A DNA stretch of 64,000 nucleotides, from assembly GCF_007988825.1 (NCBI RefSeq), contig NZ_BJUW01000002.1, forward strand, positions 62,001 to 126,000. The letters are read 5' to 3'. The position numbers and the translations under genes are program-made. This document shows, piece by piece, positions 54,337-62,680 of the stretch; position 1 is the first letter of the stretch; each line of letters begins with the position of its first letter. Under the pieces are notes generated by a model. That model saw only the letters and a list, made by a program, of their open reading frames with translations, was not told where the DNA came from and ran no database searches. Origin of the DNA: Microbacterium aerolatum (GTDB taxonomy: Bacteria > Actinomycetota > Actinomycetes > Actinomycetales > Microbacteriaceae).

Positions 54337-54374
54337 CGAAGAACGGCCCGGGCGATCGCCCGGGCCGTTCTTCG
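54337..54374. terminator. Perfect 38-nt palindromic bidirectional terminator
   Basis: The 38 bases are a perfect inverted repeat with a 19-bp stem. The halves begin CGAAGAACGG and end CCGTTCTTCG, and the centre is GCGATCGC. It lies between the convergent purU and glnQ-like genes, 14 bp and 11 bp from their stops. Confidence 0.9.
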
Positions 54375-54385
54375 TGGTGCTGGTC

Positions 54386-55114
54386 TCAGAGCACCTTGGC
54401 GAGGAAGTCCTTCAGCCGGTCGCTCTTCGGCGCACCGAACAGCTCGGCAGGCACAGCCTCCTCGACGACCACTCCGGCGTCCATGAACACCGTGCGGTCC
54501 GAGACCTCGCGTGCGAAGCCCATCTCGTGGGTCACGAGCACCATCGTCATGCCGCCCTCTGCCAGGTCGCGGATGACCTGCAGAACCTCGCCGACCATCT
54601 CGGGGTCGAGGGCGCTGGTGGCCTCGTCGAACAGCATGATCTCGGGGTCCATCGCCAGCGCGCGGGCGATCGCGACGCGCTGCTTCTGACCGCCGGAGAG
54701 GGATGCGGGCTTGGCATCCGCCTTCTCCGAGAGTCCGACCCGCTCGAGCAGAGCCAGCGCGCGCTCGCGGGCCGCCGTCTTGGAGAGCCGTCCGAGTTCG
54801 ATCGGCGCGAGCGTGATGTTCTCCAGCACGGTCATGTGCGGGAAGAGGTTGAAGTGCTGGAACACCATGCCGATGCGCTGGCGCACCTCGTCGAGCTTGA
54901 CGCTCTTGTCGGTGAGGTCGACGCCGTCGATGATCACCTGGCCGCTGGTGGGCTCCTCGAGCTTGTTCAGGCAGCGCAGCAGCGTCGACTTGCCCGAGCC
55001 CGACGGGCCGATCACCGCGACGACCTCACCGTCGGCGACCGTGAGGTCGATGCCCTTGAGGACCTCGTTGCTCCCGAAGGACTTGTGCAAGTCTCGGACG
55101 TCGATCTTGCTCAT
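54386..55114 (-). CDS. glnQ: Amino-acid ABC transporter ATPase (GlnQ type)
   Basis: A polar amino-acid importer ATPase of 242 residues. Walker A is [10 protein letters not shown]-loop [17 protein letters not shown], signature SLSGGQKQR, Walker [14 protein letters not shown], and the switch histidine is in [11 protein letters not shown]. The [11 protein letters not shown] motif is typical of the amino-acid subgroup. Its ATG overlaps the stop of the permease fusion by 4 bp. The gene symbol is used by family similarity; the substrate may be glutamine, glutamate or another polar amino acid. Confidence 0.9.
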   Translation of the reverse strand: MSKIDVRDLHKSFGSNEVLKGIDLTVADGEVVAVIGPSGSGKSTLLRCLNKLEEPTSGQVIIDGVDLTDKSVKLDEVRQRIGMVFQHFNLFPHMTVLENITLAPIELGRLSKTAARERALALLERVGLSEKADAKPASLSGGQKQRVAIARALAMDPEIMLFDEATSALDPEMVGEVLQVIRDLAEGGMTMVLVTHEMGFAREVSDRTVFMDAGVVVEEAVPAELFGAPKSDRLKDFLAKVL

Positions 55115-56580
55115 GCGTTGAACTTCCTCTCCAGGCGGTTCGCGAGCAGCGTCAGCAGCGTGATCACGACGAAGTAGATGATGGCGACGATGGTCAGCAC
55201 CTGCGCCGACAGGTACGTCGAGGCGATGATCTGCCGCGACTGGAACGTGAGCTCCGCGAGCCCGATGACGCTGATGAGCGAGGTGTCCTTCAGCGTGATG
55301 ATGCCCTGGTTGACGAACGACGGGATCATGATGCGGAACGCCTGCGGCAGCACGACCTTCTGCATGGTCTTCCACTGGCCGAGGCCCAGCGACCGCGACG
55401 CCTCGTTCTGACCGGGATCGACGGCCTGGATGCCGCCGCGGATGATCTCGGTCATGTACGCGCCGGTGTTCAGCGACAGCGTGATCGCACCGGCGACGAA
55501 CGGGTTGAACGTGAGCCCGGGGAACAGCTGCGGGATCGCGAAGAAAACGAAGAACGCCTGCACGAGGATCGGGGTGCCGCGGAACACGTACACGTACGCC
55601 GTCGAGACCCAGCGGAACAGGAAGAACTTCGAGATGCGCCCGAAGCCGAACACGATGCCGAGGATGAAGGCGACGACGATCGCGACGATCGTCGAGAGGA
55701 TCGTGAGCCACAGACCCTCCATCAGGGCGGGCCAGTACTGGATGGCGACCGAGATGATGTCGGTCGGCTGCGTCGACTGCTCGCCGCCGCCGAGGTAGCG
55801 GTCGACGATCTCGTCGAACTCGCCGGATTCCTGCACGTTCGCGAGGCCGGCGTTGAACATCTCGAGCAGCTCCGGGTTCATCCCCTTGTTCACCGCGAAG
55901 CCGTACTCGCCGCCGAGCTCGGGCTCGCCGATCAGACGGAAGCCGGATCCCTGCTGGATGCCGTAGGCGAGGACCGGGAAGTCCTCGAAGTAGCCGACGG
56001 CCTGGCCGGCCTTGACCGCATCGACCATGTCCGTCGTGTCCTGGTACGGAGTCACGCGGAAGCCGTACTCGTCCTTGTTGTCATCGGCGAAGGTCTGCCC
56101 CTGCGTGCCGGTCTTGACGGCGACGGTCTTGCCGTCGAGGTCGTCCAGCGACTGGATGTCGCTCGCCTCGAGCACCCCGAGCTGGATGCCGCTGGTGAAG
56201 TACGGGTCGCTGAAGTCGAACGCCTGCTTGCGCTCGTCGGTGATCGACATTCCGGCCATGACGGCATCGACCTGGTTGGACTGCAGCGCCTGCACTGCGG
56301 CGTCGAAGCCGAGCTGCCGGATCTCGACCTCGAAGCCCTGGTCATCGGCGATCGCGCGGAGCAGGTCCATGTCGATGCCGACCAGATCGCCGTCGGAGTT
56401 CGTGAACTCGAACGGGGCGAACGTCGTGTCGGTGCCGATGACGTAGGTCTCGCCCTCGTCGGCAGCTGTGGCCGGCGCTGCCACGCCGAACAGCACGCCG
56501 GCCGCGACCAGGGCGGTCATCGCCAGCGCCGCGATCCTGCGCCCGAGCGAACGCGAGGGTTCTGAAAGATTTCGGATCAC
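55111..56580 (-). CDS. Fused amino-acid binding protein and ABC permease
   Basis: A 489-residue fusion. A signal peptide (residues about 1-38) leads into a periplasmic-binding domain (about 45-265; family marks [14 protein letters not shown] and [17 protein letters not shown]). A membrane domain of about 6 helices (275-489) has the HEF-type EAA loop [24 protein letters not shown]. In this design the substrate domain is tethered to the transporter, as in GlnP-type importers of Gram-positives. It is first in the operon with the glnQ-type ATPase. Start GTG at 56578-56580. Confidence 0.93.
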   Translation of the reverse strand: MIRNLSEPSRSLGRRIAALAMTALVAAGVLFGVAAPATAADEGETYVIGTDTTFAPFEFTNSDGDLVGIDMDLLRAIADDQGFEVEIRQLGFDAAVQALQSNQVDAVMAGMSITDERKQAFDFSDPYFTSGIQLGVLEASDIQSLDDLDGKTVAVKTGTQGQTFADDNKDEYGFRVTPYQDTTDMVDAVKAGQAVGYFEDFPVLAYGIQQGSGFRLIGEPELGGEYGFAVNKGMNPELLEMFNAGLANVQESGEFDEIVDRYLGGGEQSTQPTDIISVAIQYWPALMEGLWLTILSTIVAIVVAFILGIVFGFGRISKFFLFRWVSTAYVYVFRGTPILVQAFFVFFAIPQLFPGLTFNPFVAGAITLSLNTGAYMTEIIRGGIQAVDPGQNEASRSLGLGQWKTMQKVVLPQAFRIMIPSFVNQGIITLKDTSLISVIGLAELTFQSRQIIASTYLSAQVLTIVAIIYFVVITLLTLLANRLERKFNA

Positions 56581-56652
56581 GACGGATGCTCCTCGGATCG
56601 GTGATACGACCGGACAGCCGCGGTCATCCAGCCTAACCCCGCGATCTGGACG

Positions 56653-57687
56653 TCACAGCCCGACGATGAGCTCCGCGAACACCTCGTCAGCGCTGTCGAG
56701 TCGCGCAAGTGGGGCAGCCTGGCCGAGCCAGAGCGACTGTAGCTCGCCGAGGTTCTGCTCGCCCGCCGCAGCTCGGAAGCGCCCGGTCAGCCAGTTCTGC
56801 ATCGGGAACGGCGCGATCGTGCCGCTCGCCTCGATCGCCCGCACTGCACGGTTCCGGGCGCCGCGAGCGAGCCGGCCGCTCATCGCTCGAGTCAGCACGC
56901 TCTCATCGGCGGCCGTCGTGCGGATCGCCGCACGGTGGGCGTCGTTCGCCGCGGACTCCCGGGTCGCGAGGAACGCCGTGCCCACCTGCACACCGGCTGC
57001 GCCCAGAGCGAGGGCCGCCGCCACGCCTCGCCGGTCGGCGATGCCGCCGGCCGCGACCACGGGGATGCCGACGGCATCCACCACCTGCGGCACGAGGGCG
57101 AACGTGCCGACCAACGACTCCGCCGCGTCACGCAGGAACGACACCCGGTGCCCGGCGGCTTCCGCGCCCGAGGCGACGACGACGTCGACGCCGCCCTGTT
57201 CCAGCGCGACCGCCTCGGCGACCGTCGTCGCGGTGCCGATGACGCGGATGCCGCGGCGATGCGCCTCTTCGATGACCTCGGCCGACGGCACTCCGTAGAC
57301 GACGCTGAGGGCCGCCGGCGCGGCATCCCAGATCGCGTCGAGCTGCTCGTCGAGTGTCGGCAGATAGCGTTCGGGGCGGTGCGGAATCTCTACCCCGACC
57401 GCCTCGTAGAAGGGCTCGAGCGCCTGCGCGAACACGGTGTGCTGCGGACCGGGTTCGACCTCGTCACCGGTCGGCAGCCAGATGTTCAGCGCGAACGGCC
57501 CGTCGGTCGCCTCCCGCAGCGCGGCGGCCGTGTCACGGATCCGCGAGCCGTCGTAGCCGTACAGCCCGTAGGCGCCGAGCCCGCCGGCCTCGCTCACCCC
57601 CGCTGTCAGAGCGACGGACGACATCCCGCCGAACGCTCCGAGAAGAATCGGATGCCGGATGCCCAGGACTTCGCGCAGGTCGCTCAT
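56653..57687 (-). CDS. Nitronate monooxygenase family protein
   Basis: FMN-dependent TIM-barrel enzyme of 344 residues related to nitronate monooxygenase (2-nitropropane dioxygenase). IRHPILLGAFGGMSSVALTAGVSEAGGLGAYGLY is the family N-terminus. DVVVASGAEAAGHR carries the conserved histidine, and IPVVAAGGIADRRGVAAALALGAAGVQVGTAFLA is the FMN phosphate site. It could oxidise nitronates or other small substrates. ATG 57685-57687 lies 7 nt from TAGCCT (57695-57700), a leaderless start. Confidence 0.88.
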   Translation of the reverse strand: MSDLREVLGIRHPILLGAFGGMSSVALTAGVSEAGGLGAYGLYGYDGSRIRDTAAALREATDGPFALNIWLPTGDEVEPGPQHTVFAQALEPFYEAVGVEIPHRPERYLPTLDEQLDAIWDAAPAALSVVYGVPSAEVIEEAHRRGIRVIGTATTVAEAVALEQGGVDVVVASGAEAAGHRVSFLRDAAESLVGTFALVPQVVDAVGIPVVAAGGIADRRGVAAALALGAAGVQVGTAFLATRESAANDAHRAAIRTTAADESVLTRAMSGRLARGARNRAVRAIEASGTIAPFPMQNWLTGRFRAAAGEQNLGELQSLWLGQAAPLARLDSADEVFAELIVGL

Positions 57688-57694
57688 GAATCCG

Positions 57695-57700
57695 AGGCTA
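57695..57700 (-). promoter_or_regulatory. -10 element of the nitronate monooxygenase gene
   Basis: TAGCCT on the minus strand, 7 nt before the ATG at 57687. The divergent gene has the same hexamer on the other strand at 57720-57725. Confidence 0.65.
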
Positions 57701-57719
57701 CGCCTCAGGGGGTCGCTGG

Positions 57720-57725
57720 TAGCCT
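57720..57725 (+). promoter_or_regulatory. -10 element of the DUF6412-yidC pair
   Basis: TAGCCT lies 7 nt before the ATG at 57733. Confidence 0.65.
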
Positions 57726-57732
57726 CTGTGAC

Positions 57733-58020
57733 ATGGCGGACGGGATCGAGCAGCTGATGCAGCTCATGCTGTCTGCGCTCGGCCTGATCGCGATGCCCGA
57801 TCTGGCATCGCTCGACCTCGCCGCCCTCACTCTCGCCGTCGCCCTGCTGACTGTCGCCGCGCTCGTCGTCGCGATCACGCTCGGCGTCGTGCAGGCAGGG
57901 CAGGGTTCCGCCCCGCACCCGCTGCGCGCCATCGATCCGTCCACTCTGCTCTCACAGAGCGACCCGGGAGCCGCCGGGCATCCGCGTCCCAGGGCGCCGG
58001 GAGTCGTGCGCGCCGTGTGA
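57733..58020 (+). CDS. DUF6412-like small membrane protein
   Basis: A 95-residue protein with one long hydrophobic region (residues about 10-55, perhaps two helices) and a proline-rich hydrophilic tail. It matches small actinobacterial proteins (DUF6412-type) found immediately upstream of the second-type YidC, as here. ATG 57733 lies 7 nt from TAGCCT, a leaderless start. It probably works with the insertase gene downstream. Confidence 0.72.
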   Translation: MADGIEQLMQLMLSALGLIAMPDLASLDLAALTLAVALLTVAALVVAITLGVVQAGQGSAPHPLRAIDPSTLLSQSDPGAAGHPRPRAPGVVRAV

Positions 58021-58085
58021 CCGTCCGTTCGTGACGGGAGCACGGCCTTCAGCCGACTCTCCCGACACCCAGAACGGACACCTCC

Positions 58086-58832
58086 TTGGACATCTATGCC
58101 TTCCCGCCGATCGCGGCGATCCTCGACGCCGCCTACGGCGCGCTGACCGCGCTCTCTGCAGCGCTCGAACCTCTCGCCGGCAGCGCCGCATCCGCAGCCG
58201 CCGTCATCCTCGTCACCCTCCTCATTCGCGCGCTCCTCATCCCGGTCGGCGTCTCTCAGGCGAAGGCCGAGCGGACGCGTGCACGCCTCGCGCCGAAGCT
58301 CCGCGAGCTGCAGAAGCGCCACAAGAAAAACCCCGAGCGCCTGCAGCGCGAGACCATGCAGCTGTACAAGGACGAGAACACCTCGCCCTTCGCGGGATGC
58401 TTGCCGGTGCTGCTGCAGGCTCCGGTCGTCGGCATCCTCTACACGCTGTTCCTGCGCACTGACATCGCGGGGCACGCGAACGAGCTGCTCGCGCACGATC
58501 TGTTCGGCGCCTCGCTGGGCACGAGCCTGGTGCACATGCTGTTCGCGGGCCCCTTCTCGTTGCCGACGCTGCTCGTGTACCTCGCACTGATCGCGATCAT
58601 GATCGTCGTCGCCGAGGTCACCCGGCGCGTGTTCCGCCCGGCGCCGGTCGACGACTCGCCGCTCTCCTCCCCCGGGATGCTGCGCATGATGAGCGCGATG
58701 CATTACCTGACGGCGGTTTTCGCGGTGTTCGTGCCGCTGGCCGCAGCGCTCTATCTGACCGTCACCGTGGCATGGACGCTCGTGCAGCGTGTGGTCCTGC
58801 GCCGTCGCTATCCGCTTCCGGTGCCCGTGTGA
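58086..58832 (+). CDS. YidC/Oxa1-family membrane protein insertase (second-type paralogue)
   Basis: A 248-residue insertase-like protein with about five helices. The cytosolic loop after the first helix is basic and helical (QAKAERTRARLAPKLRELQKRHKKNPERLQRETMQLYKDENTSPFAGCLPVLLQAPVVG), the family signature. It is not next to rpmH/rnpA, where the main yidC lies, so it is probably a paralogue with a specialised client. It starts with TTG at 58086 and follows the DUF6412-like gene by 65 bp. Confidence 0.85.
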   Translation: MDIYAFPPIAAILDAAYGALTALSAALEPLAGSAASAAAVILVTLLIRALLIPVGVSQAKAERTRARLAPKLRELQKRHKKNPERLQRETMQLYKDENTSPFAGCLPVLLQAPVVGILYTLFLRTDIAGHANELLAHDLFGASLGTSLVHMLFAGPFSLPTLLVYLALIAIMIVVAEVTRRVFRPAPVDDSPLSSPGMLRMMSAMHYLTAVFAVFVPLAAALYLTVTVAWTLVQRVVLRRRYPLPVPV

Positions 58833-58834
58833 GG

Positions 58835-59776
58835 TCAGTTCGGAACGATAGGGATCGTGCCGGTGAAGACGGCAGGCGGCCCGTCCGGGCCGCTCTTGCC
58901 GTCGACGCGGCGCTTCTCTCGACGCACCCCCAGCGCCGTGCCCACGCTCGCCGCGACGACGAGCGCGACGGCGGCGAGCTTCAGCGGCGTCGCCGACTGG
59001 CCGAGGACGAGCCAGCCGGCAAGCGTCGCGAACGCGGGCTCGAGGCTGAGCAGCACCCCGAAAACGCGCTGCGGCAGACGACGGAGAGCTGCAAGCTCGA
59101 AGCTGTAGGGGATCACCGACGACAGCACCGCGGTGAGGAACGCGAGCAGAAGCAGCATCATGTCGCCGTCCACTGCGGCGACCGTCGGGATGCCGACCGG
59201 GAGCAGCAGGACGGACGCGACGAGCAGCCCGACCACGAGGCCGCCGCTGCCGGGGATGGACTCGCCGACCTTGGCGCTCATCCGGATGTAGAACACCCAG
59301 AACGCTGCGGCGATCAGAATGAAGACGACGCCGAGGAGGTCGAGCGGTTCGCCACCCAGCATCCCGTCGAGCCCGAGCAGCCCCATGCCGATCAGGGCGA
59401 CCGCGACCCACACGCCGTCCATCAGCCGGCGGGTGAGAACGGCCGCCAGAATCAGCGGACCGAGGAACTCGATCGCGACCGCAGGTCCCAGCGGAACGCG
59501 CTCGATCCCGGAGTAGAAGAAGCCGTTCATGCCGGCCAGCGACACCCCGAACAGCACCGCCGCGAGCCACTGCTGACGGCTCCAACCACGGGTCCTCGGC
59601 CGCACGATGACGAGCAGGATCAGCGCGGCGATCCCGATCCGAAGCGACGTGACGCCCCAGGCGCCAAGGGCCGGGAAGAGCTGCGCGGCGATGGCCGCGC
59701 CGAACGGCAGCGACAGGCATGACCCGATCACGAGCACCACGCCGACGGCGGGGCGAGAGGACGAAGTCGAGGTCAC
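58835..59776 (-). CDS. EamA/DMT-superfamily transporter
   Basis: A drug/metabolite transporter with ten hydrophobic helices in two EamA repeats, about 313 residues. The signature NGFFYSGIERVPLGPAVAIEFLGPLI and the second repeat ERLPQRVFGVLLSLEPAFATLAGWLVLGQ match RhtA-like amino-acid exporters. I place the start at the GTG 59774-59776, which lies 6 nt from CACGCT (59783-59788). It ends 2 bp from the yidC paralogue. The substrate is unknown; amino acid or metabolite efflux is the family norm. Confidence 0.85.
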   Translation of the reverse strand: MTSTSSSRPAVGVVLVIGSCLSLPFGAAIAAQLFPALGAWGVTSLRIGIAALILLVIVRPRTRGWSRQQWLAAVLFGVSLAGMNGFFYSGIERVPLGPAVAIEFLGPLILAAVLTRRLMDGVWVAVALIGMGLLGLDGMLGGEPLDLLGVVFILIAAAFWVFYIRMSAKVGESIPGSGGLVVGLLVASVLLLPVGIPTVAAVDGDMMLLLLAFLTAVLSSVIPYSFELAALRRLPQRVFGVLLSLEPAFATLAGWLVLGQSATPLKLAAVALVVAASVGTALGVRREKRRVDGKSGPDGPPAVFTGTIPIVPN

Positions 59777-59828
59777 GTACACAGCGTGCTCCCCGCGGGA
59801 CGTCCTCGTCCAATCGTGCGGGCCGCGA

Positions 59829-59834
59829 TAGGTT
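59829..59834 (+). promoter_or_regulatory. -10 element of the 59841-60896 gene
   Basis: TAGGTT lies 6 nt before the GTG at 59841. Confidence 0.65.
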
Positions 59835-59840
59835 CGACGG

Positions 59841-60896
59841 GTGACCTCGACTCGGATCGCCGCCGGTGCACGGCGCACGGCGTGGGTGCCCGTCGTCGCG
59901 GGTGGGCTGTGCGGTGTGATCGCCGCAGTCGTCTACGGCATCATGCTCGGGCTGCCGTTGAGCGTCTTCTCGCTCTTGCTGATCGGCGGATCCGGTCTAC
60001 TGATCGGCGTCGTGCCGATGGGACTGGTCCTGCTCGCCTCGGCCCTGTCCGCGCCCATTCCTCGGACCCTCGTGATCTCGGGGGCGGCATCGGTCGCACT
60101 CGCCGCCTTGGCGTCCTGGGTGCTGACCCGCGGCCATTACTTCGTGCCGATGGTCGCCACGGCGGCGGTGACGACCGTTGTGCACATCTCCGCCGCTCGT
60201 GCCGCTGCCGGCCGGCCAGGCGGCAGACCGGCCGCGCGAGACGCCGACACGTCGATCACGGCGCGTGTTCTCACTCTGATCGTCGGGGGATTCGTCGCGC
60301 TGTTCACGTCGCTGGGCGCGATCGGGATGCTGCGCGAACAGCTTCACTTCGGGTGTTCCTACGGCACCGAGGGTGAGGCTGCCGGTGCTTGGATGTGTGC
60401 CGACGGCATCGGCTACATCTTTCCCGGCCTCACGCTCCTGTTCGGATCTGCCGTCGCGCTGCTGAGCGGGATCCTCGTACTGCTCGGTGCACGAGGAGAG
60501 AGCACCCGGGCGCGCACTCTCACGGTCCTCGCGTTCGTACCGCTGCTGTGGTCAGCCGGCTGGCTCGGCACAGTGACGCTCCCGCGCGCCGACCCGCTGC
60601 CGGATGGTGAGACCTGGTTGAGCGTCTGGGTGATCAATGTCGGCATCGGAACGCTGCTCGCCGTTGCGGGCGCGACTCTCGCGGCTTCCGCACCGGTGCG
60701 GCGTGGTCGAGTCTCCAGGCTCTTGTGGATCGCGGCCGGCACGCTCCTCGCCGCCGCCACGATCGCGCAGCCAGGGCTCGCGGTGGCGACGTTCGCCGCC
60801 GCATCGCTGTTCGCCGCCGCGCGGCTGATTCCGGCCCTCGCTCAGACAGCGCCGCCTTCCGCAGGCGATGAGCGCGACAGAATCAACGCGGGTTGA
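59841..60896 (+). CDS. Polytopic membrane protein, unknown
   Basis: A 351-residue integral membrane protein with about nine hydrophobic segments. A soluble stretch around residues 120-145 (AGRPGGRPAARDADT) splits it. The FGCSYGTEGEAAGAWMCADGIGYIFPG loop contains two cysteines that could pair extracytoplasmically. No transporter or enzyme family is recognised. Leaderless GTG start. The end overlaps the convergent dehydrogenase gene by 14 bp. Confidence 0.75.
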   Translation: MTSTRIAAGARRTAWVPVVAGGLCGVIAAVVYGIMLGLPLSVFSLLLIGGSGLLIGVVPMGLVLLASALSAPIPRTLVISGAASVALAALASWVLTRGHYFVPMVATAAVTTVVHISAARAAAGRPGGRPAARDADTSITARVLTLIVGGFVALFTSLGAIGMLREQLHFGCSYGTEGEAAGAWMCADGIGYIFPGLTLLFGSAVALLSGILVLLGARGESTRARTLTVLAFVPLLWSAGWLGTVTLPRADPLPDGETWLSVWVINVGIGTLLAVAGATLAASAPVRRGRVSRLLWIAAGTLLAAATIAQPGLAVATFAAASLFAAARLIPALAQTAPPSAGDERDRINAG

Positions 60897-61971
60897 TCGC
60901 GACGCGCAGGGGCGCTCCCGGTGCGGATGCCGCGGCGATCGCCTCATCCACCTCGGCGAGCGCGAACACCTCCCCGACGACTTCCGCGAATGGGTAGGCG
61001 CGTCCCGTGCCGGTCAGGAACCCCGCCGCGGCCGCCAGCTCCCTTCCGGTGTAGTTGTGCACGCCGGCGATCGTGAGCAGGCGCCGCACGGCATCCTCCG
61101 CGTCGAACGGCACGCGGTCGGCGGGGAAGACGCTGCCGACCAGCACGGCCGTTCCTCCGACGTCCGCCGCGGCGATCGCGTCGGCGACGGCATGACCGGA
61201 TGCTTCGATCACGATGTCCGCCGGGGCCATCGGTGCCGTCGCGGCTGTCCCTCCGAATCGCTCGGCGAACGCCCTGCGCTGCGCCGACGGATCGATCACG
61301 GTGACCTGAGCGCCGGCATCCGCGGCGATCGCCACCGCCGACAGCCCGACGAGCCCGGCGCCGTAGACGAGGACGCGCACGCCCTCGAGCGGGCGCCCCG
61401 CGGCTCCGCGGCTGACGGCGGCCCACGCGGTCGCCGTCGCGCATGACGCAGGTGCGAGTACGGCAGACGGCAGCGCTTCGGGCACGCGCACGATCGCGGT
61501 GCCTGCGCGCAGGTGGACGTGGCTGGCGAATCCTCCGGTCAGCTCCCAGCGCGGACCGATCCGTTCGTGACCGTACTTGGCGAGCGTCCGGCATTTCTGC
61601 GTAAAGCCCGCCGTGCATCGGTCGCACTCGCCGCACGAGACCGTCACCGACCACACCACACGATCGCCGAGGCGCAGTTCGACCCCGTCGACAGACTTCA
61701 CGCCGTGCTCCCCGAGCGCGATGATCCTGCCGACACTCTCGTGGCCAAGCACCAGCGGGGCAGGTGCCGAGCGATGGCCTGCGACGGTGTGCACATCCGA
61801 CCCGCAGATGGTCGACAGCTCAACCGCGACCAGGGCGTCGTTGTAACCGAGGGCGACCCCGGGAACGGCGACCGTCTCGTGCGCCTGTCCGGCGCCGAGC
61901 CACACCCGCGCTGTGGCGGCGGGCCTCAGATTGACGTCGTACCGCGCCTCGTGCGGCGCCAGCACCCGCAT
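60883..61971 (-). CDS. Zinc-type dehydrogenase of a phosphonate-catabolism cassette
   Basis: MDR-family zinc-dependent dehydrogenase of 362 residues. The catalytic zinc ligands lie in ICGSDVH and GHESVGR. The structural zinc site is CGECDRCTAGFTQKC. The Rossmann motif is VYGAGLVGLSA. Linkage to a phosphonatase-like and an FAD oxidoreductase gene matches the alcohol dehydrogenase family defined by phosphonate operons (TIGR03366, recalled from memory). It is the third gene, 1 bp after the phosphonatase stop. It probably oxidises or reduces an aldehyde product or acts on a hydroxyphosphonate. Substrate unproven. Confidence 0.85.
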   Translation of the reverse strand: MRVLAPHEARYDVNLRPAATARVWLGAGQAHETVAVPGVALGYNDALVAVELSTICGSDVHTVAGHRSAPAPLVLGHESVGRIIALGEHGVKSVDGVELRLGDRVVWSVTVSCGECDRCTAGFTQKCRTLAKYGHERIGPRWELTGGFASHVHLRAGTAIVRVPEALPSAVLAPASCATATAWAAVSRGAAGRPLEGVRVLVYGAGLVGLSAVAIAADAGAQVTVIDPSAQRRAFAERFGGTAATAPMAPADIVIEASGHAVADAIAAADVGGTAVLVGSVFPADRVPFDAEDAVRRLLTIAGVHNYTGRELAAAAGFLTGTGRAYPFAEVVGEVFALAEVDEAIAAASAPGAPLRVAINPR

Positions 61972-61972
61972 G

Positions 61973-62680
61973 TCACGGCGTCCGTGCTGCGAGAACGCGG
62001 CCGACGAGGTCGCGCTCGACGAGCGCCCCGGCCAACGCTGTCACGTCGTCCAGAACGGCATCCGCATCGGCGAGCGCGTCACGGTCGTGCGCGCCGCTGA
62101 GCACACCGGCGACGAAGCCGGCACCGGCGCGGCGGCCCGACTCGACGTCGCTGCTCGTGTCGCCGACGACTGCGACGGCCTGCACCGAAGGCGTGCCGGT
62201 GCGAAGGAGCGCGGTGAGCACGAGGTCAGGAGCGGGCCGGCCGCGACCCGCGTCGACCGGGGACAGCGCGAGGTCGATGAGCTCGTGCCAGCCGAGCGCG
62301 TCGATCAGCGCGTCACGGGTCACCGGTGCGAAGCCGGTGGTCAGAGCGACCTTGAGCCCGGCGTCGCGGAGTCCGACGATCGCCTCGGCCGCGCCGGGGA
62401 TCTCCAGGACGCCCTGCTCGGCGATGATCTCGGAATAGGCGGCCTCGAACGCCGCGGTCGCGGCGATGGCCGCGGCGACGTCACCGCCGGCGAGGTGCGT
62501 GAAGACGTCGATCTTCGACATCCCCATGGTGTCGCGGACGTACTGCAGAGCCTGCGGCCACGGCATCCGATCCGCGACGCCGGTGCGTTCGGCCGCGCGC
62601 TGGAAGGCCTGCTCGACCACGCCGTCATCGCGGACGGTCGTTCCTGCCATGTCGAGGACGACGAGTTCGATGGCGGTCAT
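61973..62680 (-). CDS. Phosphonatase-like HAD hydrolase
   Basis: HAD hydrolase of 235 residues resembling phosphonoacetaldehyde hydrolase (TIGR03351 group). The nucleophile is D10 in VVLDMAGTTV. The cap contains MGMSKIDV, whose lysine (K56) matches the Schiff-base Lys of classical phosphonatase. ALTTGFAP (motif II), SPVDAGRGRPAPDL (motif III) and VVGDTSSDVESGRRA (motif IV) complete the fold. It should cleave the C-P bond of a phosphonoacetaldehyde-like compound. The start overlaps the FAD oxidoreductase stop (ATGA). Confidence 0.88.
   Translation of the reverse strand: MTAIELVVLDMAGTTVRDDGVVEQAFQRAAERTGVADRMPWPQALQYVRDTMGMSKIDVFTHLAGGDVAAAIAATAAFEAAYSEIIAEQGVLEIPGAAEAIVGLRDAGLKVALTTGFAPVTRDALIDALGWHELIDLALSPVDAGRGRPAPDLVLTALLRTGTPSVQAVAVVGDTSSDVESGRRAGAGFVAGVLSGAHDRDALADADAVLDDVTALAGALVERDLVGRVLAARTP

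Noticed and set aside
60883-60896. The 14-bp convergent overlap at 60883-60896 as a sign of a truncated gene
   Set aside because: Both proteins end with intact family or hydrophobic patterns. Similar small convergent overlaps occur at yajQ/hydrolase, the esterase and the ABC-F gene.
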